Shown here piece by piece: positions 1 to 6,646 of a stretch of 6,939 bases of DNA. The DNA lies in contig JAFGKX010000072.1 of the NCBI GenBank assembly GCA_016928375.1, forward strand, positions 1 through 6,939. Direction: 5' to 3'. Each line of letters opens with the position of its first letter. The first letter of the stretch is position 1. The notes under the pieces are model-generated. The model was not told the origin of the DNA and did not search any database. It saw only the letters and a program-made list of their open reading frames with translations. Position numbers and translations under genes: made by a program. Source of the stretch: Candidatus Omnitrophota bacterium (GTDB lineage Bacteria > Omnitrophota > Gorgyraeia > JABMRG01 > JAFGKX01).

Positions 1-780
1 GTTTATGCCTGCGGCGTTGTAGGGCAGGATACAACAGGCGCTATGCTTATAGATGAATTGAGGGAAAGAGGCATAAACGCCGAAGGTATAATTGTAGATT
101 CCGAAAGGCCCACTATAAAAAAGACGCGTATAATAGCTCATCATCAACAGGTTGTGCGCGTGGACTCCGAAGCGGACATACCGATAAAGAGAAGGCTTCT
201 CGATAAATTAACGAATTTCATAGAAGAAAAGATAAAAGATATAGATGCAGTGATTATAGAAGATTACGGAAAAGGCCTGATACAGCCGCACCTTATTAAG
301 CGCATAGTCAGTATGGGTAAAAAATATAAAAAAATAATAGCCGTAGACCCGAAAGAAGAGCATTTTTCTTATTATAAAGGGGTAACCGTAGTTACTCCCA
401 ATCAACACGAAGCTGAAATTGCCGCTTCAATTAAAATAAAAGACGAGCCATCGGTACAAAAGGCAGCTAAAAGACTTATGGATAAACTTAAATGCAAGGC
501 AGTCCTTATTACCCTGGGCGAAAAGGGCATGGCGCTTCTTGAAGAAGGCGGTAAGTTCAACAGAGTACCGACCGTAGCGCGCGAAGTATTCGATGTTTCC
601 GGAGCAGGAGATACGGCAATAGCGACGCTTACTCTTGCCAAAGTCGCAGGCGCGACAATGCAGGAGGCAGCGTATATTTCCAATGCTGCGGCAGGAATAG
701 TGGTCGGAAAACTTGGCGTCGCAGTAGTTGATCCGGATGAACTTAAAAAAGCAATAAAATTTCTCCAGAAGAACAAGTAA
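1..780 (+). CDS. rfaE1: D-glycero-beta-D-manno-heptose-7-phosphate kinase (RfaE1/HldE kinase domain), 5' end missing
   Basis: The reading frame is open from base 1, so the start lies upstream; 259 residues are visible and roughly 60 N-terminal residues of a typical ~320-residue kinase domain are missing. It is a PfkB/ribokinase-family cytosolic kinase that phosphorylates heptose-7-phosphate at C1 in the ADP-heptose pathway for the LPS inner core. Seen in sequence: VGQDTTG at the edge; a TRIIAHHQQVVRVDSE stretch (bases 124-171) resembling the HldE substrate-lid region (K/T-R...NQQ...R-D-E); the TPNQHEAE motif near bases 394-417; ITLGEKG near 508-528; and the catalytic anion-hole motif SGAGDT with the base Asp at 610-612. 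The protein ends shortly after the kinase fold, so the nucleotidyltransferase domain fused in enterobacterial HldE is absent and must be a separate gene. It leads directly into kdsB with a 14-base gap. Another PfkB sugar kinase is possible, but the HHQQVVRVD signature and LPS context make this unlikely. Confidence 0.9.
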   Translation, partial: VYACGVVGQDTTGAMLIDELRERGINAEGIIVDSERPTIKKTRIIAHHQQVVRVDSEADIPIKRRLLDKLTNFIEEKIKDIDAVIIEDYGKGLIQPHLIKRIVSMGKKYKKIIAVDPKEEHFSYYKGVTVVTPNQHEAEIAASIKIKDEPSVQKAAKRLMDKLKCKAVLITLGEKGMALLEEGGKFNRVPTVAREVFDVSGAGDTAIATLTLAKVAGATMQEAAYISNAAAGIVVGKLGVAVVDPDELKKAIKFLQKNK

Positions 781-788
781 AAGGAAGG
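781..788 (+). promoter_or_regulatory. Ribosome binding site of kdsB
   Basis: AAGGAAGG directly after the upstream stop codon; its AAGGA core ends 9 bases before the ATG at 795. This spacing supports the ATG at 795 rather than the in-frame TTG at 792 as start. Confidence 0.75.
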
Positions 789-794
789 TGTTTG

Positions 795-1526
795 ATGAAG
801 GCAATAGGCATAATACCGGCAAGATACGCAGCCAGTAGATTTGAAGGCAAGGTGCTTGCGGACCTGTTGGGCAGGCCTGTTATTCAACATGTATGGGAGC
901 GCGCAAAAAAAGCGCGTACATTAGAAGGCCTTATTGTAGCTGCGGATGACGAGAGGATAATAAAGGTAGTGGAATCATTCGGCGGAAAAGCAGTGTTTAC
1001 TTCCAAGTCGCATCCTTCCGGCACGGACCGTTTAAGAGAAATAGCAAATCCGATGGATGTGGATATAGTCGTCAACATACAGGCGGATGAACCGCTCATA
1101 CACCCGTTTATGATAGACGAAGTCGTAAATGCGCTTTCGGAAAAGCCGGGCATCTCAATGGCTACATTGTACAAAAAAATAGATAATCCCGAAGATATAG
1201 ATAATCCAAATGTAGTAAAAGTAGTCGTTGATAAAGATGATTTTGCGCTTTATTTTTCACGCTCAGCAATCCCTTTTTACAGGCACAATAATTCAAGAAT
1301 TTATTATAAGCACATAGGGCTTTACGCGTACACAAAAGATTTTTTGTTTACGTTTGCCAATCTGCCGCCTTCTTACCTGGAGAAGGCCGAAGCGCTTGAG
1401 CAATTGAGGGCGCTGGAAAACGGTTACAAAATAAAAGTGCTTGAAACAAAATACAACACAATAGGCATCGATACGCCGCAGGATTTGGAAAAGGCGAAGG
1501 AAATGCTGCTTCAGGAAACCATATGA
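795..1526 (+). CDS. kdsB: 3-deoxy-manno-octulosonate cytidylyltransferase (CMP-Kdo synthetase)
   Basis: This cytosolic enzyme activates Kdo with CTP to CMP-Kdo, the donor for Kdo transferases acting on lipid IVA. The 243-residue product matches the usual length of about 245-250. Visible motifs: the nucleotide-binding IIPARYAASRFEGK loop at residues 6-19, the SGTDR segment, VNIQADEP with the metal-binding Asp98, YKHIGLYAY, LEQLRALENG, and the C-terminal IGIDTPQDL with the second metal Asp226. The corresponding acidic residues in E. coli KdsB are known from the family to bind Mg2+. The ATG at 795 is chosen because the protein then starts MKAIGIIPAR as in homologues and the Shine-Dalgarno spacing is good. 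Its TGA overlaps the kdsA ATG by four bases (ATGA), implying coupled translation. No odd features. The assignment is secure. Confidence 0.97.
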   Translation: MKAIGIIPARYAASRFEGKVLADLLGRPVIQHVWERAKKARTLEGLIVAADDERIIKVVESFGGKAVFTSKSHPSGTDRLREIANPMDVDIVVNIQADEPLIHPFMIDEVVNALSEKPGISMATLYKKIDNPEDIDNPNVVKVVVDKDDFALYFSRSAIPFYRHNNSRIYYKHIGLYAYTKDFLFTFANLPPSYLEKAEALEQLRALENGYKIKVLETKYNTIGIDTPQDLEKAKEMLLQETI

Positions 1527-2347
1527 AATCCGCTGCTGTTAAAATTAGCGATATAATAATAGGCAGCAACCGTCCGTTTGTACTGATTGCCGGGCCTTGC
1601 GTTATAGAAAGCAGAGAGAGCGCGCTTTATCATGCCGTAAAACTTCGCGAAATAACCAAAAGTTTAAATATACCTTTTATCTATAAGGCAAGTTACGATA
1701 AGGCAAACCGCACCAGCGCAAAATCCTTCAGGGGCCCGGGCCTTAAAAAAGGCCTTGAAATATTGCGGATGGTCAAAGATAAAACCGGCGTTTTGGTATT
1801 AAGCGATGTGCACTGCAGGCAGGACCTGAAAGAAGCATCTAGGGTGCTGGATGTTATACAGATACCGGCATTTTTATGCAGGCAAACGGATTTTATAACA
1901 GCCTGCGCGCAGACCGGCAGGCCCATTAACATAAAAAAAGGGCAGTTTCTTGCTCCGTGGGACATGAAGCATGCGGTAGACAAAGCAGCAAGTACGGGCA
2001 ACAAAAAAATAATAATCACCGAACGCGGCACATCGTTTGGTTATAATAACCTTGTAAGCGATATGCGCTCGATACCAATATTAAAAAAATTAGGGTTTCC
2101 GGTTATCTATGACGCAACTCATAGCGTGCAGCTTCCAGGCGGATTGAAAAATGCCTCGGGCGGGCAAAGGGAATTTGTTTTTCCTCTTGCAAGCGCCGCT
2201 ATTGCAGTAGGAGTAGATGGGCTTTTTCTTGAGGTTCACAAAGACCCGAAAGCTGCTTTAAGCGACGGGCCCAACATGGTTTATCTTAAAGATTTGAAAG
2301 ATCTTTTGCTGAAATTAAAAAAAATAGACATGGCGGTAAAACGATGA
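1523..2347 (+). CDS. kdsA: 3-deoxy-8-phosphooctulonate synthase (Kdo-8-P synthase), metal-dependent class
   Basis: Cytosolic TIM-barrel enzyme condensing phosphoenolpyruvate with arabinose-5-phosphate to Kdo-8-phosphate. The 274 residues match the family length. Motifs seen: LIAGPCVIES (about 21-30), YKASYDKANRTS, the FRGPGLKKGLEIL segment, DVHCRQDL, the IPAFLCRQTDF strand, INIKKGQFLAPWDM, TERGTSFGYNNLVSDMR, DATHSVQLPGG, QREFVFPLA and LFLEVHKDP...ALSDGPN. Cys26, His200, Glu237 and Asp248 have exactly the spacing (174, 37, 11) of the metal ligands Cys11, His185, Glu222 and Asp233 of the Aquifex aeolicus enzyme, so this is the metal-dependent type; E. coli KdsA has Asn at the Cys position. AGGA at 1513-1516 lies 6 bases before the ATG, inside the end of kdsB. 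The gene overlaps kdsB upstream and the cyclase downstream by four bases each. A DAHP synthase is excluded by the Kdo-8-P synthase motifs and the flanking kdsB. Confidence 0.97.
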   Translation: MKSAAVKISDIIIGSNRPFVLIAGPCVIESRESALYHAVKLREITKSLNIPFIYKASYDKANRTSAKSFRGPGLKKGLEILRMVKDKTGVLVLSDVHCRQDLKEASRVLDVIQIPAFLCRQTDFITACAQTGRPINIKKGQFLAPWDMKHAVDKAASTGNKKIIITERGTSFGYNNLVSDMRSIPILKKLGFPVIYDATHSVQLPGGLKNASGGQREFVFPLASAAIAVGVDGLFLEVHKDPKAALSDGPNMVYLKDLKDLLLKLKKIDMAVKR

Positions 2348-3711
2348 GGAAAGACATATTCGAAGAGAGCTGGCTGTACAGGGTAATGGTGATTCTGTGC
2401 CTGTGCATATTGCTTGTCTATACATATCTTACAAACGAGGAAACTTTATTAAATTATGTAGGCGGGAAATTCATACTCGATTCAAGGCTTATGTGGCAGA
2501 TAGGTATATTTGCCATGCTCAGCCTCGTGCTTTTTTATCTGCTTGAAAGCACGCTTGATTATAAATCGCAGAATGAGGTGCTAAAAGAGTATGTGCGCAA
2601 AGTTCAGGGCGAGATCGATTCGGAAAGACAGGCCATAGAAGATTTAAAATCCGTATCCGGAGATAAGATTATTAAGCTGGGTTCTTTCGTAATTACCATT
2701 TCCGACATGGCAAAAGAATTTAATTCCGTATTGGAAACAACATTGCTTTTGCAGACGATGCTGATAAAAACCTCGGAGCTTTTAGGTTCTAAAAAATGCG
2801 CCATATTCAGCATAGACAGTAAAAAAACCCTGCATTTGGTTGACGCGTTCGGATATAATAAAGACGAATTAACCGGTTTTTCCCTTACGGCAGATAACGA
2901 AGAATCCGGCATGGCAGGCCTTGCCGCGCTGGACGGTAAATTTTATTCAAAGGCCATACTGGAGGCCGATTATACAAAAAAACATGTTTTAAAAAATGAT
3001 AAATTTCAGCTGCAGTTCTGTCAGCCTATAATATACCGCGGGGAAGTATTAGCGGTAATATGCATAGGCGAGGTCAAGGAAGGGCTTCTCGACGATTATA
3101 TAGTGCGCATACTTTCTACGATAGCAAATTTCGGCGCAGTGGCGTTGTCTAATTCGAGGCTGGTGGAGCGCATAAAAGACCAGTCCATAAGAGACGGCCT
3201 GACTGGTTTATATAACCATCAGTATTTTCAGGAAAGGCTCGATGAACTTTTATCCCTGGCTATTAAAGAAAAACAGCCTCTGGGCTTTATAATGATAGAC
3301 CTGGACCATTTCAAGAAATTGAACGATACATACGGCCACCAGATGGGAGATATCGGCTTGAAAAAGCTGGCTCACATATTAAAATCCAGGACAAGAAAAG
3401 ATGATATAATAGCCAGATACGGCGGCGAAGAATTCGTATGCATATTATTCGGCATGAGCATTGAAAAAACAGCAGAATTGGCGGAAAAAATCCGCGCCGA
3501 TTTTAAAAATACCGTGCTTGAATTTGATGATGCCAAAACTACATGCACTTTAAGCGCCGGCGTTGCCGCATATATGCCTGAGAAGACATATGATATGAAG
3601 AAAAATAAGCTGATAAGAATAGCGGATAAAGCGCTTTATGAAGCAAAAGAAAAAGGAAGAGACAAAGTTGTTATTGATAAAAGCCTGCCTGCCGGCAGGC
3701 AGGGAGTATAA
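2344..3711 (+). CDS. Membrane-anchored diguanylate cyclase, probable GAF plus GGDEF
   Basis: Makes the second messenger c-di-GMP from two GTP at the inner membrane. The 455-residue protein has two hydrophobic segments (about 11-29 and 49-67) around a short, probably periplasmic loop, a helical linker with coiled-coil character (about 70-105), a probable GAF-type sensor domain (about 125-275), then GGDEF (about 280-446). The catalytic set is complete: DGLTGLYN at 284-291, Asp319 (metal), Asn327 and Asp336 (guanine), and GGEEF at 360-364. Arg351-x-x-Asp354, placed five residues before GGEEF as in PleD, is an intact inhibitory site, so product feedback is expected. The ligand of the GAF region cannot be told. 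The last nine residues (SLPAGRQGV) lie outside the fold and come largely from a 20-bp palindromic repeat. The start overlaps the kdsA stop (ATGA) and lacks a strong Shine-Dalgarno, suggesting translational coupling to kdsA. Cyclase activity is well supported; the physiological target is unknown. Confidence 0.93.
   Translation: MRKDIFEESWLYRVMVILCLCILLVYTYLTNEETLLNYVGGKFILDSRLMWQIGIFAMLSLVLFYLLESTLDYKSQNEVLKEYVRKVQGEIDSERQAIEDLKSVSGDKIIKLGSFVITISDMAKEFNSVLETTLLLQTMLIKTSELLGSKKCAIFSIDSKKTLHLVDAFGYNKDELTGFSLTADNEESGMAGLAALDGKFYSKAILEADYTKKHVLKNDKFQLQFCQPIIYRGEVLAVICIGEVKEGLLDDYIVRILSTIANFGAVALSNSRLVERIKDQSIRDGLTGLYNHQYFQERLDELLSLAIKEKQPLGFIMIDLDHFKKLNDTYGHQMGDIGLKKLAHILKSRTRKDDIIARYGGEEFVCILFGMSIEKTAELAEKIRADFKNTVLEFDDAKTTCTLSAGVAAYMPEKTYDMKKNKLIRIADKALYEAKEKGRDKVVIDKSLPAGRQGV
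3684..3703. repeat. Perfect 20-bp palindrome, probable dispersed repeat, inside the 3' end of the cyclase gene
   Basis: CCTGCCTGCCGGCAGGCAGG is perfectly self-complementary over 20 bases and much more GC-rich than its surroundings. It contains no stop codon in any frame and, being palindromic, reads the same on both strands; in the cyclase frame it gives LPAGRQ. It lies after the end of the GGDEF fold. I recall LPAGRQ-like tracts in many proteins from uncultivated candidate phyla, which suggests a dispersed palindromic element, but only one copy is present here. No T-run follows, so it is not an intrinsic terminator. Confidence 0.75.
3701..3706 (+). promoter_or_regulatory. Ribosome binding site of pilT, partly formed by the palindrome
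   Basis: AGGGAG ends 8 bases before the ATG at 3715. Its first three bases (3701-3703) are the end of the 20-bp palindrome's right arm, so a hairpin in the mRNA would partly pair the Shine-Dalgarno sequence. Confidence 0.65.
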
Positions 3712-3714
3712 ATT

Positions 3715-4773
3715 ATGGAAATAAGAGATTTGCTGCAGACAGCTGATGAAGCGGGAGCTTCGGATATAATTCTTGTGGTGGGGTTTCCGCCTGCCTTAAG
3801 AGTGGACGGCATAATAAAGCCTATGGATTTTGAGGCGCTTTCTCCGAAAGAGGCAGATAGGCTTATATTATCGATGTTGACCAAAGAACAGCTTGATTTA
3901 TATCATCAGCACAGTGAATTAGACCTTTCTTATAATATAGAAGGCCTTGCGCGCTTCAGGGTAAATATACATCAGCAGAGAGGCACTATCGCTGCTGCAT
4001 TGCGTAGAATTCCGCTTGAGATACCTAATTTCAGAGATCTGGGGCTTCCTGAAAAAGTAATAACTCAACTCTGCAGCGCAAGAAACGGCCTCGTACTTAT
4101 AACAGGGCAGACAGGCAGCGGCAAAACCACTACATTGGCTTCAATGATAGATTTTATAAATAAAACAAGGCCCTGCCATATGATTACCATCGAGGATCCG
4201 ATAGAATTTTTACACAAGCATAATAAATCTGTAGTGGAACAAAGGGAAGTATACAGGGATTCGTCTTCGTTTAGCACGGCATTGAGGTACATAATGAGGC
4301 AGAATGCCGATGTTATATTTATAGGGGAAATGAGGGATCTTGAAACCATATCTACTGCTATTACTGCATCGGAAACAGGCCAGCTTGTCCTGGCAACTCT
4401 GCACACAATAGACGCCAGTGAGACCGTAAACAGAATTATAGATGTTTTTCCGTGGAGGCAGCAGCAGCAGATAAGGGTTCAGCTCGCGAGCACCCTAACT
4501 GGCGTTATTTCGCAAAGGCTTGTGCCAAAGGCTCACAAAAACGGCCTTGTGGTTGCGTGCGAAATTATGATAGGTATTCCTTCTGTAAGGCATCTCATAA
4601 GAGAAGGCCTGGTTCATCAGATACAGAATGTGATTGAAACCGGGGCAAAATACGGAATGCAGTCAATGGATCAGGCGCTTATAAAACTGCATCAGGATAA
4701 AGTGATATCCAAGGAAGAATTATATTATAACCTGAAAGATAAAGAAAGAGACGATATACAGGGTTTTATTTAA
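3715..4773 (+). CDS. pilT: Type IV pilus twitching-motility ATPase PilT
   Basis: Hexameric cytosolic ATPase of the secretion-ATPase (GspE/PilT) superfamily that powers pilus retraction at the inner-membrane platform. The 352 residues fit PilT (about 340-370) and are too short for PilB/GspE. Seen: an N-terminal PAS-like domain with the PALRVDG segment, Walker A GQTGSGKT at 131-138 (Lys137), the Asp box ITIEDPIEF with Glu160 and Asp161, the Walker B region DVIFIGEMRDLETI at 199-212, the His box LATLHT with His230, ISQRLVPK, and SVRHLIREG matching the PilT AIRNLIRE motif. The GEMRDLETI sequence and the AIRNLIRE-like motif distinguish it from the extension ATPase; PilU remains possible. No pilB, pilC or pilin gene is visible beside it. 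It begins 3 bases after the cyclase stop and ends 3 bases before kdsD, so it is probably cotranscribed with LPS genes. Confidence 0.94.
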   Translation: MEIRDLLQTADEAGASDIILVVGFPPALRVDGIIKPMDFEALSPKEADRLILSMLTKEQLDLYHQHSELDLSYNIEGLARFRVNIHQQRGTIAAALRRIPLEIPNFRDLGLPEKVITQLCSARNGLVLITGQTGSGKTTTLASMIDFINKTRPCHMITIEDPIEFLHKHNKSVVEQREVYRDSSSFSTALRYIMRQNADVIFIGEMRDLETISTAITASETGQLVLATLHTIDASETVNRIIDVFPWRQQQQIRVQLASTLTGVISQRLVPKAHKNGLVVACEIMIGIPSVRHLIREGLVHQIQNVIETGAKYGMQSMDQALIKLHQDKVISKEELYYNLKDKERDDIQGFI

Positions 4774-4776
4774 AAT

Positions 4777-5736
4777 ATGTCTATAAACAAAGCTAAAAAA
4801 GTACTAAAGATAGAAGCAGATGCAATAAAGGCGCTGATAAGCCGCCTGGATAAAGATTTTAAAAAAGCCGTGGATACTATAGCCAGGTGCGGCGGGCGCG
4901 TAGTTATAACCGGCATGGGAAAACCGGGAATAATAGCCCAGAAGATTTCTGCCACACTTTCATCTACCGGCACGCCGAGCTTATTTCTGCACCCCGCAGA
5001 GGCAATACACGGAGACTTAGGGCGCGTAACAAAAAACGACATATTAATAGCGCTTTCCAACAGCGGTGAAACAGAAGAGATTTTGAAGCTTCTTCCGGTA
5101 ATCAGAAAAATGGGAGCGTTTCTTATAAGTTTTACAGGAGATAAAAATTCTACCCTGGCCAAGGAGAGTGATTGCGTCATTGATGTAAGCGTTAAAAAAG
5201 AGGCCTGCTCTTTAGGCCTTGTGCCTACTGCAAGCACAACCGCTATGCTTGCGATGGGCGATGCGCTTGCAGTAGCGCTTCTGGATAAGAAAGGTTTCAA
5301 GGTGGAGGATTTTGCATTTTATCATCCCGGGGGCGCAATAGGTAAAAAGATATGGCTCAAAGTGGAAGACTTAATGAGAAAAGGCCCGTCCAATCCGCTG
5401 GTCGGAGAAAATGCAACTATAAAAGAAGTTCTGTATAAAATAACAAAAGCCCGCGCGGGCAGCGCTACGGTTGTGGATAAAAAAGGCAGGCTGCTTGGCA
5501 TTTTTACAGACGGAGATTTAAGAAGGCACCTTGAAAAAGATCCCGGGCTTCCTGAGCGCAAAGTAAAATCTGTGATGACTAAAAATCCCACAGCAATAAG
5601 GCCGAATAAGCTGGCTGTTGAAGCATTGCGCATTTTACAACAGAAAAAAATAGATGAGATCCCGGTCATTGATAAACGCAACAGGCCCATAGGGCTTGTA
5701 GATGTGCAGGATTTGCTGAAAGCAGGCCTTGTTTGA
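4777..5736 (+). CDS. kdsD: D-arabinose-5-phosphate isomerase (SIS plus two CBS domains)
   Basis: Interconverts ribulose-5-phosphate and arabinose-5-phosphate, supplying the substrate of KdsA; cytosolic. The 319 residues match KdsD/KpsF/GutQ (about 320-330). The SIS domain (about 1-190) shows TGMGKPG at 45-51 with Lys49, STGTPSLFLHPAEAIHGDLG with His78, SNSGETEE at 94-101, PTASTTAMLAMGDALAVALL, and FYHPGGAIGKK with His183, corresponding to the active-site His of E. coli KdsD. Two CBS domains follow (about 196-255, with GIFTDGDLRRHL, and about 263-319, ending in GLVDVQDLL). E. coli has Ser where Pro50 stands (GKSG), a small variation. Only a weak CAGGG 13 bases upstream is seen as Shine-Dalgarno, so reinitiation after pilT (3-base gap) is likely. 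The kdsA/kdsB context favours Kdo synthesis over the glucitol-operon paralogue GutQ. Confidence 0.95.
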   Translation: MSINKAKKVLKIEADAIKALISRLDKDFKKAVDTIARCGGRVVITGMGKPGIIAQKISATLSSTGTPSLFLHPAEAIHGDLGRVTKNDILIALSNSGETEEILKLLPVIRKMGAFLISFTGDKNSTLAKESDCVIDVSVKKEACSLGLVPTASTTAMLAMGDALAVALLDKKGFKVEDFAFYHPGGAIGKKIWLKVEDLMRKGPSNPLVGENATIKEVLYKITKARAGSATVVDKKGRLLGIFTDGDLRRHLEKDPGLPERKVKSVMTKNPTAIRPNKLAVEALRILQQKKIDEIPVIDKRNRPIGLVDVQDLLKAGLV

Positions 5737-5740
5737 AGCT

Positions 5741-5746
5741 AAGGAG
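5741..5746 (+). promoter_or_regulatory. Probable ribosome binding site of the acyltransferase gene
   Basis: AAGGAG lies 12 bases before the GTG at 5759, longer than usual. A near-copy of the motif, AGGAG at 5755-5759, overlaps the GTG itself, so the site that decides the start is not certain. Confidence 0.5.
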
Positions 5747-5758
5747 TAAAAGCCAGGA

Positions 5759-6646
5759 GTGAAGCATCGTTTCAGAAGAAAATTATTATATATATTATTG
5801 CTGGTAGTGGATAAGATTATTCTTTCATTTCCGGTTGATTTTGCTATAGCTATAGGCCGATATTTCGGTATTCTGGCATATTTTATTTTGCCTAAATTCT
5901 CGAAAATAGCGAAAGAAAACCTTAAAAACGCTTTCCCTGATAAAACGCCGGCTGAGATAAACAGGATTACGATGGGCGTATTCAGAAACTTAGGCATGAA
6001 CGCTGCCGAGGTTCTGAGCATATCCAAGATAAAAAAGCAGGCATTACGCCGAATTTATTCCACAGGCTTTGACAAGATTGACAAGGCGCTTGAAAAAGGA
6101 AAAGGCGCTATAATATTATCCGCGCATTTCGGAAACTGGGAACTGTTGCCGGTGTATTTTGTTGCCAAAGGTTACCCCTCCAATGTTGTTGCCAGGCATA
6201 TATATTACGAAAAATACGACGAGTGGGTCAGTTTGCTGCGCAAGACCACAGGGGTTAACATTATATTCAGGGATGAAAGCCCGAGAAAAATTGTAGAAGC
6301 GCTGAAAAGCAATGAACTGCTGGGTATTATGCCGGATCAGGATATAGACAGCATTGAAGGGGTTTTTGTGAAATTTTTCAAAAGGCCCGCATATACTCCG
6401 ACTGCGCCGGTGGCGCTTTCTGCGAAGATAGGCTCGCCCATACTGCCGTGTTTTATAATAAGAGAACGCAACAGGCACAAGATCATCATAGAGGATCCGG
6501 TAAATTTAAAAAGTACAGGCAACGAAGAGCGGGATATAACAGAGAATACGCAAGCCTGGTCGGATGTAATTGAGTCATACATAAAAAAATATCCGGAACA
6601 TTGGGTGTGGATGCACAAAAGATGGAAGACCAGGCCGAGGAGTTAA
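5759..6646 (+). CDS. Lipid A biosynthesis acyltransferase (LpxL/HtrB family)
   Basis: Inner-membrane acyltransferase that adds a secondary acyl chain to (Kdo)-lipid A precursors. The 295-residue product is near the family's usual ~300. Seen: a hydrophobic N-terminal anchor region (about 9-50, with LLYILLLVVDK and FGILAYFIL), the catalytic HX4E motif in AHFGNWELL (His123 and Glu128), the MPDQD motif at 191-195, the GVFVKFFKRPAYTPTAP segment, and the C-terminal WVWMHKRWKTRP at 282-293, typical of the family. The Gly usual after FF in the GVFVxFFG motif is Lys here. The start is the GTG at 5759; no ATG is available in frame near the beginning of the similarity. Which acyl chain and position are used (LpxL, LpxM or LpxP-like) cannot be told from sequence, so no symbol is given. 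It sits between kdsD and lptC, where many proteobacteria have kdsC. Confidence 0.92.
   Translation: MKHRFRRKLLYILLLVVDKIILSFPVDFAIAIGRYFGILAYFILPKFSKIAKENLKNAFPDKTPAEINRITMGVFRNLGMNAAEVLSISKIKKQALRRIYSTGFDKIDKALEKGKGAIILSAHFGNWELLPVYFVAKGYPSNVVARHIYYEKYDEWVSLLRKTTGVNIIFRDESPRKIVEALKSNELLGIMPDQDIDSIEGVFVKFFKRPAYTPTAPVALSAKIGSPILPCFIIRERNRHKIIIEDPVNLKSTGNEERDITENTQAWSDVIESYIKKYPEHWVWMHKRWKTRPRS
6637..6642 (+). promoter_or_regulatory. Ribosome binding site of lptC
   Basis: GAGGAG within the last codons of the acyltransferase gene, 3 bases before the ATG at 6646 (5 if counted from GAGG). The spacing is short, but the ATG shares its A with the upstream TAA (TAATG), so termination-reinitiation would help. 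Confidence 0.5.

Noticed and set aside
792..794. TTG as an alternative kdsB start
   Set aside because: The adjacent ATG at 795 has better Shine-Dalgarno spacing and gives the N-terminus expected from homologues.
402..890. Long open frame on the minus strand opposite the heptose kinase end and kdsB start
   Set aside because: It lies wholly antisense to two well-supported genes, has a Ser/Ala-rich composition typical of antisense reading of coding DNA, and shows no recognisable motif.
3684..3703. Palindrome as an intrinsic transcription terminator
   Set aside because: No run of T follows on either strand, and pilT begins 11 bases later on the same strand.
3636..3884. Minus-strand open frame across the cyclase-pilT junction, including a CLPAGR tract
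   Set aside because: The tract comes from the palindrome read in the opposite direction; the rest is antisense to the ends of two real genes.
4770..5300. Minus-strand open frame of 176 codons opposite kdsD
   Set aside because: It is antisense to the SIS domain of kdsD, which has all its active-site motifs; the antisense product resembles no family.
5635..6027. Minus-strand open frame spanning the kdsD-acyltransferase junction
   Set aside because: It covers the ends of two confident plus-strand genes and no family motif is visible in its product.
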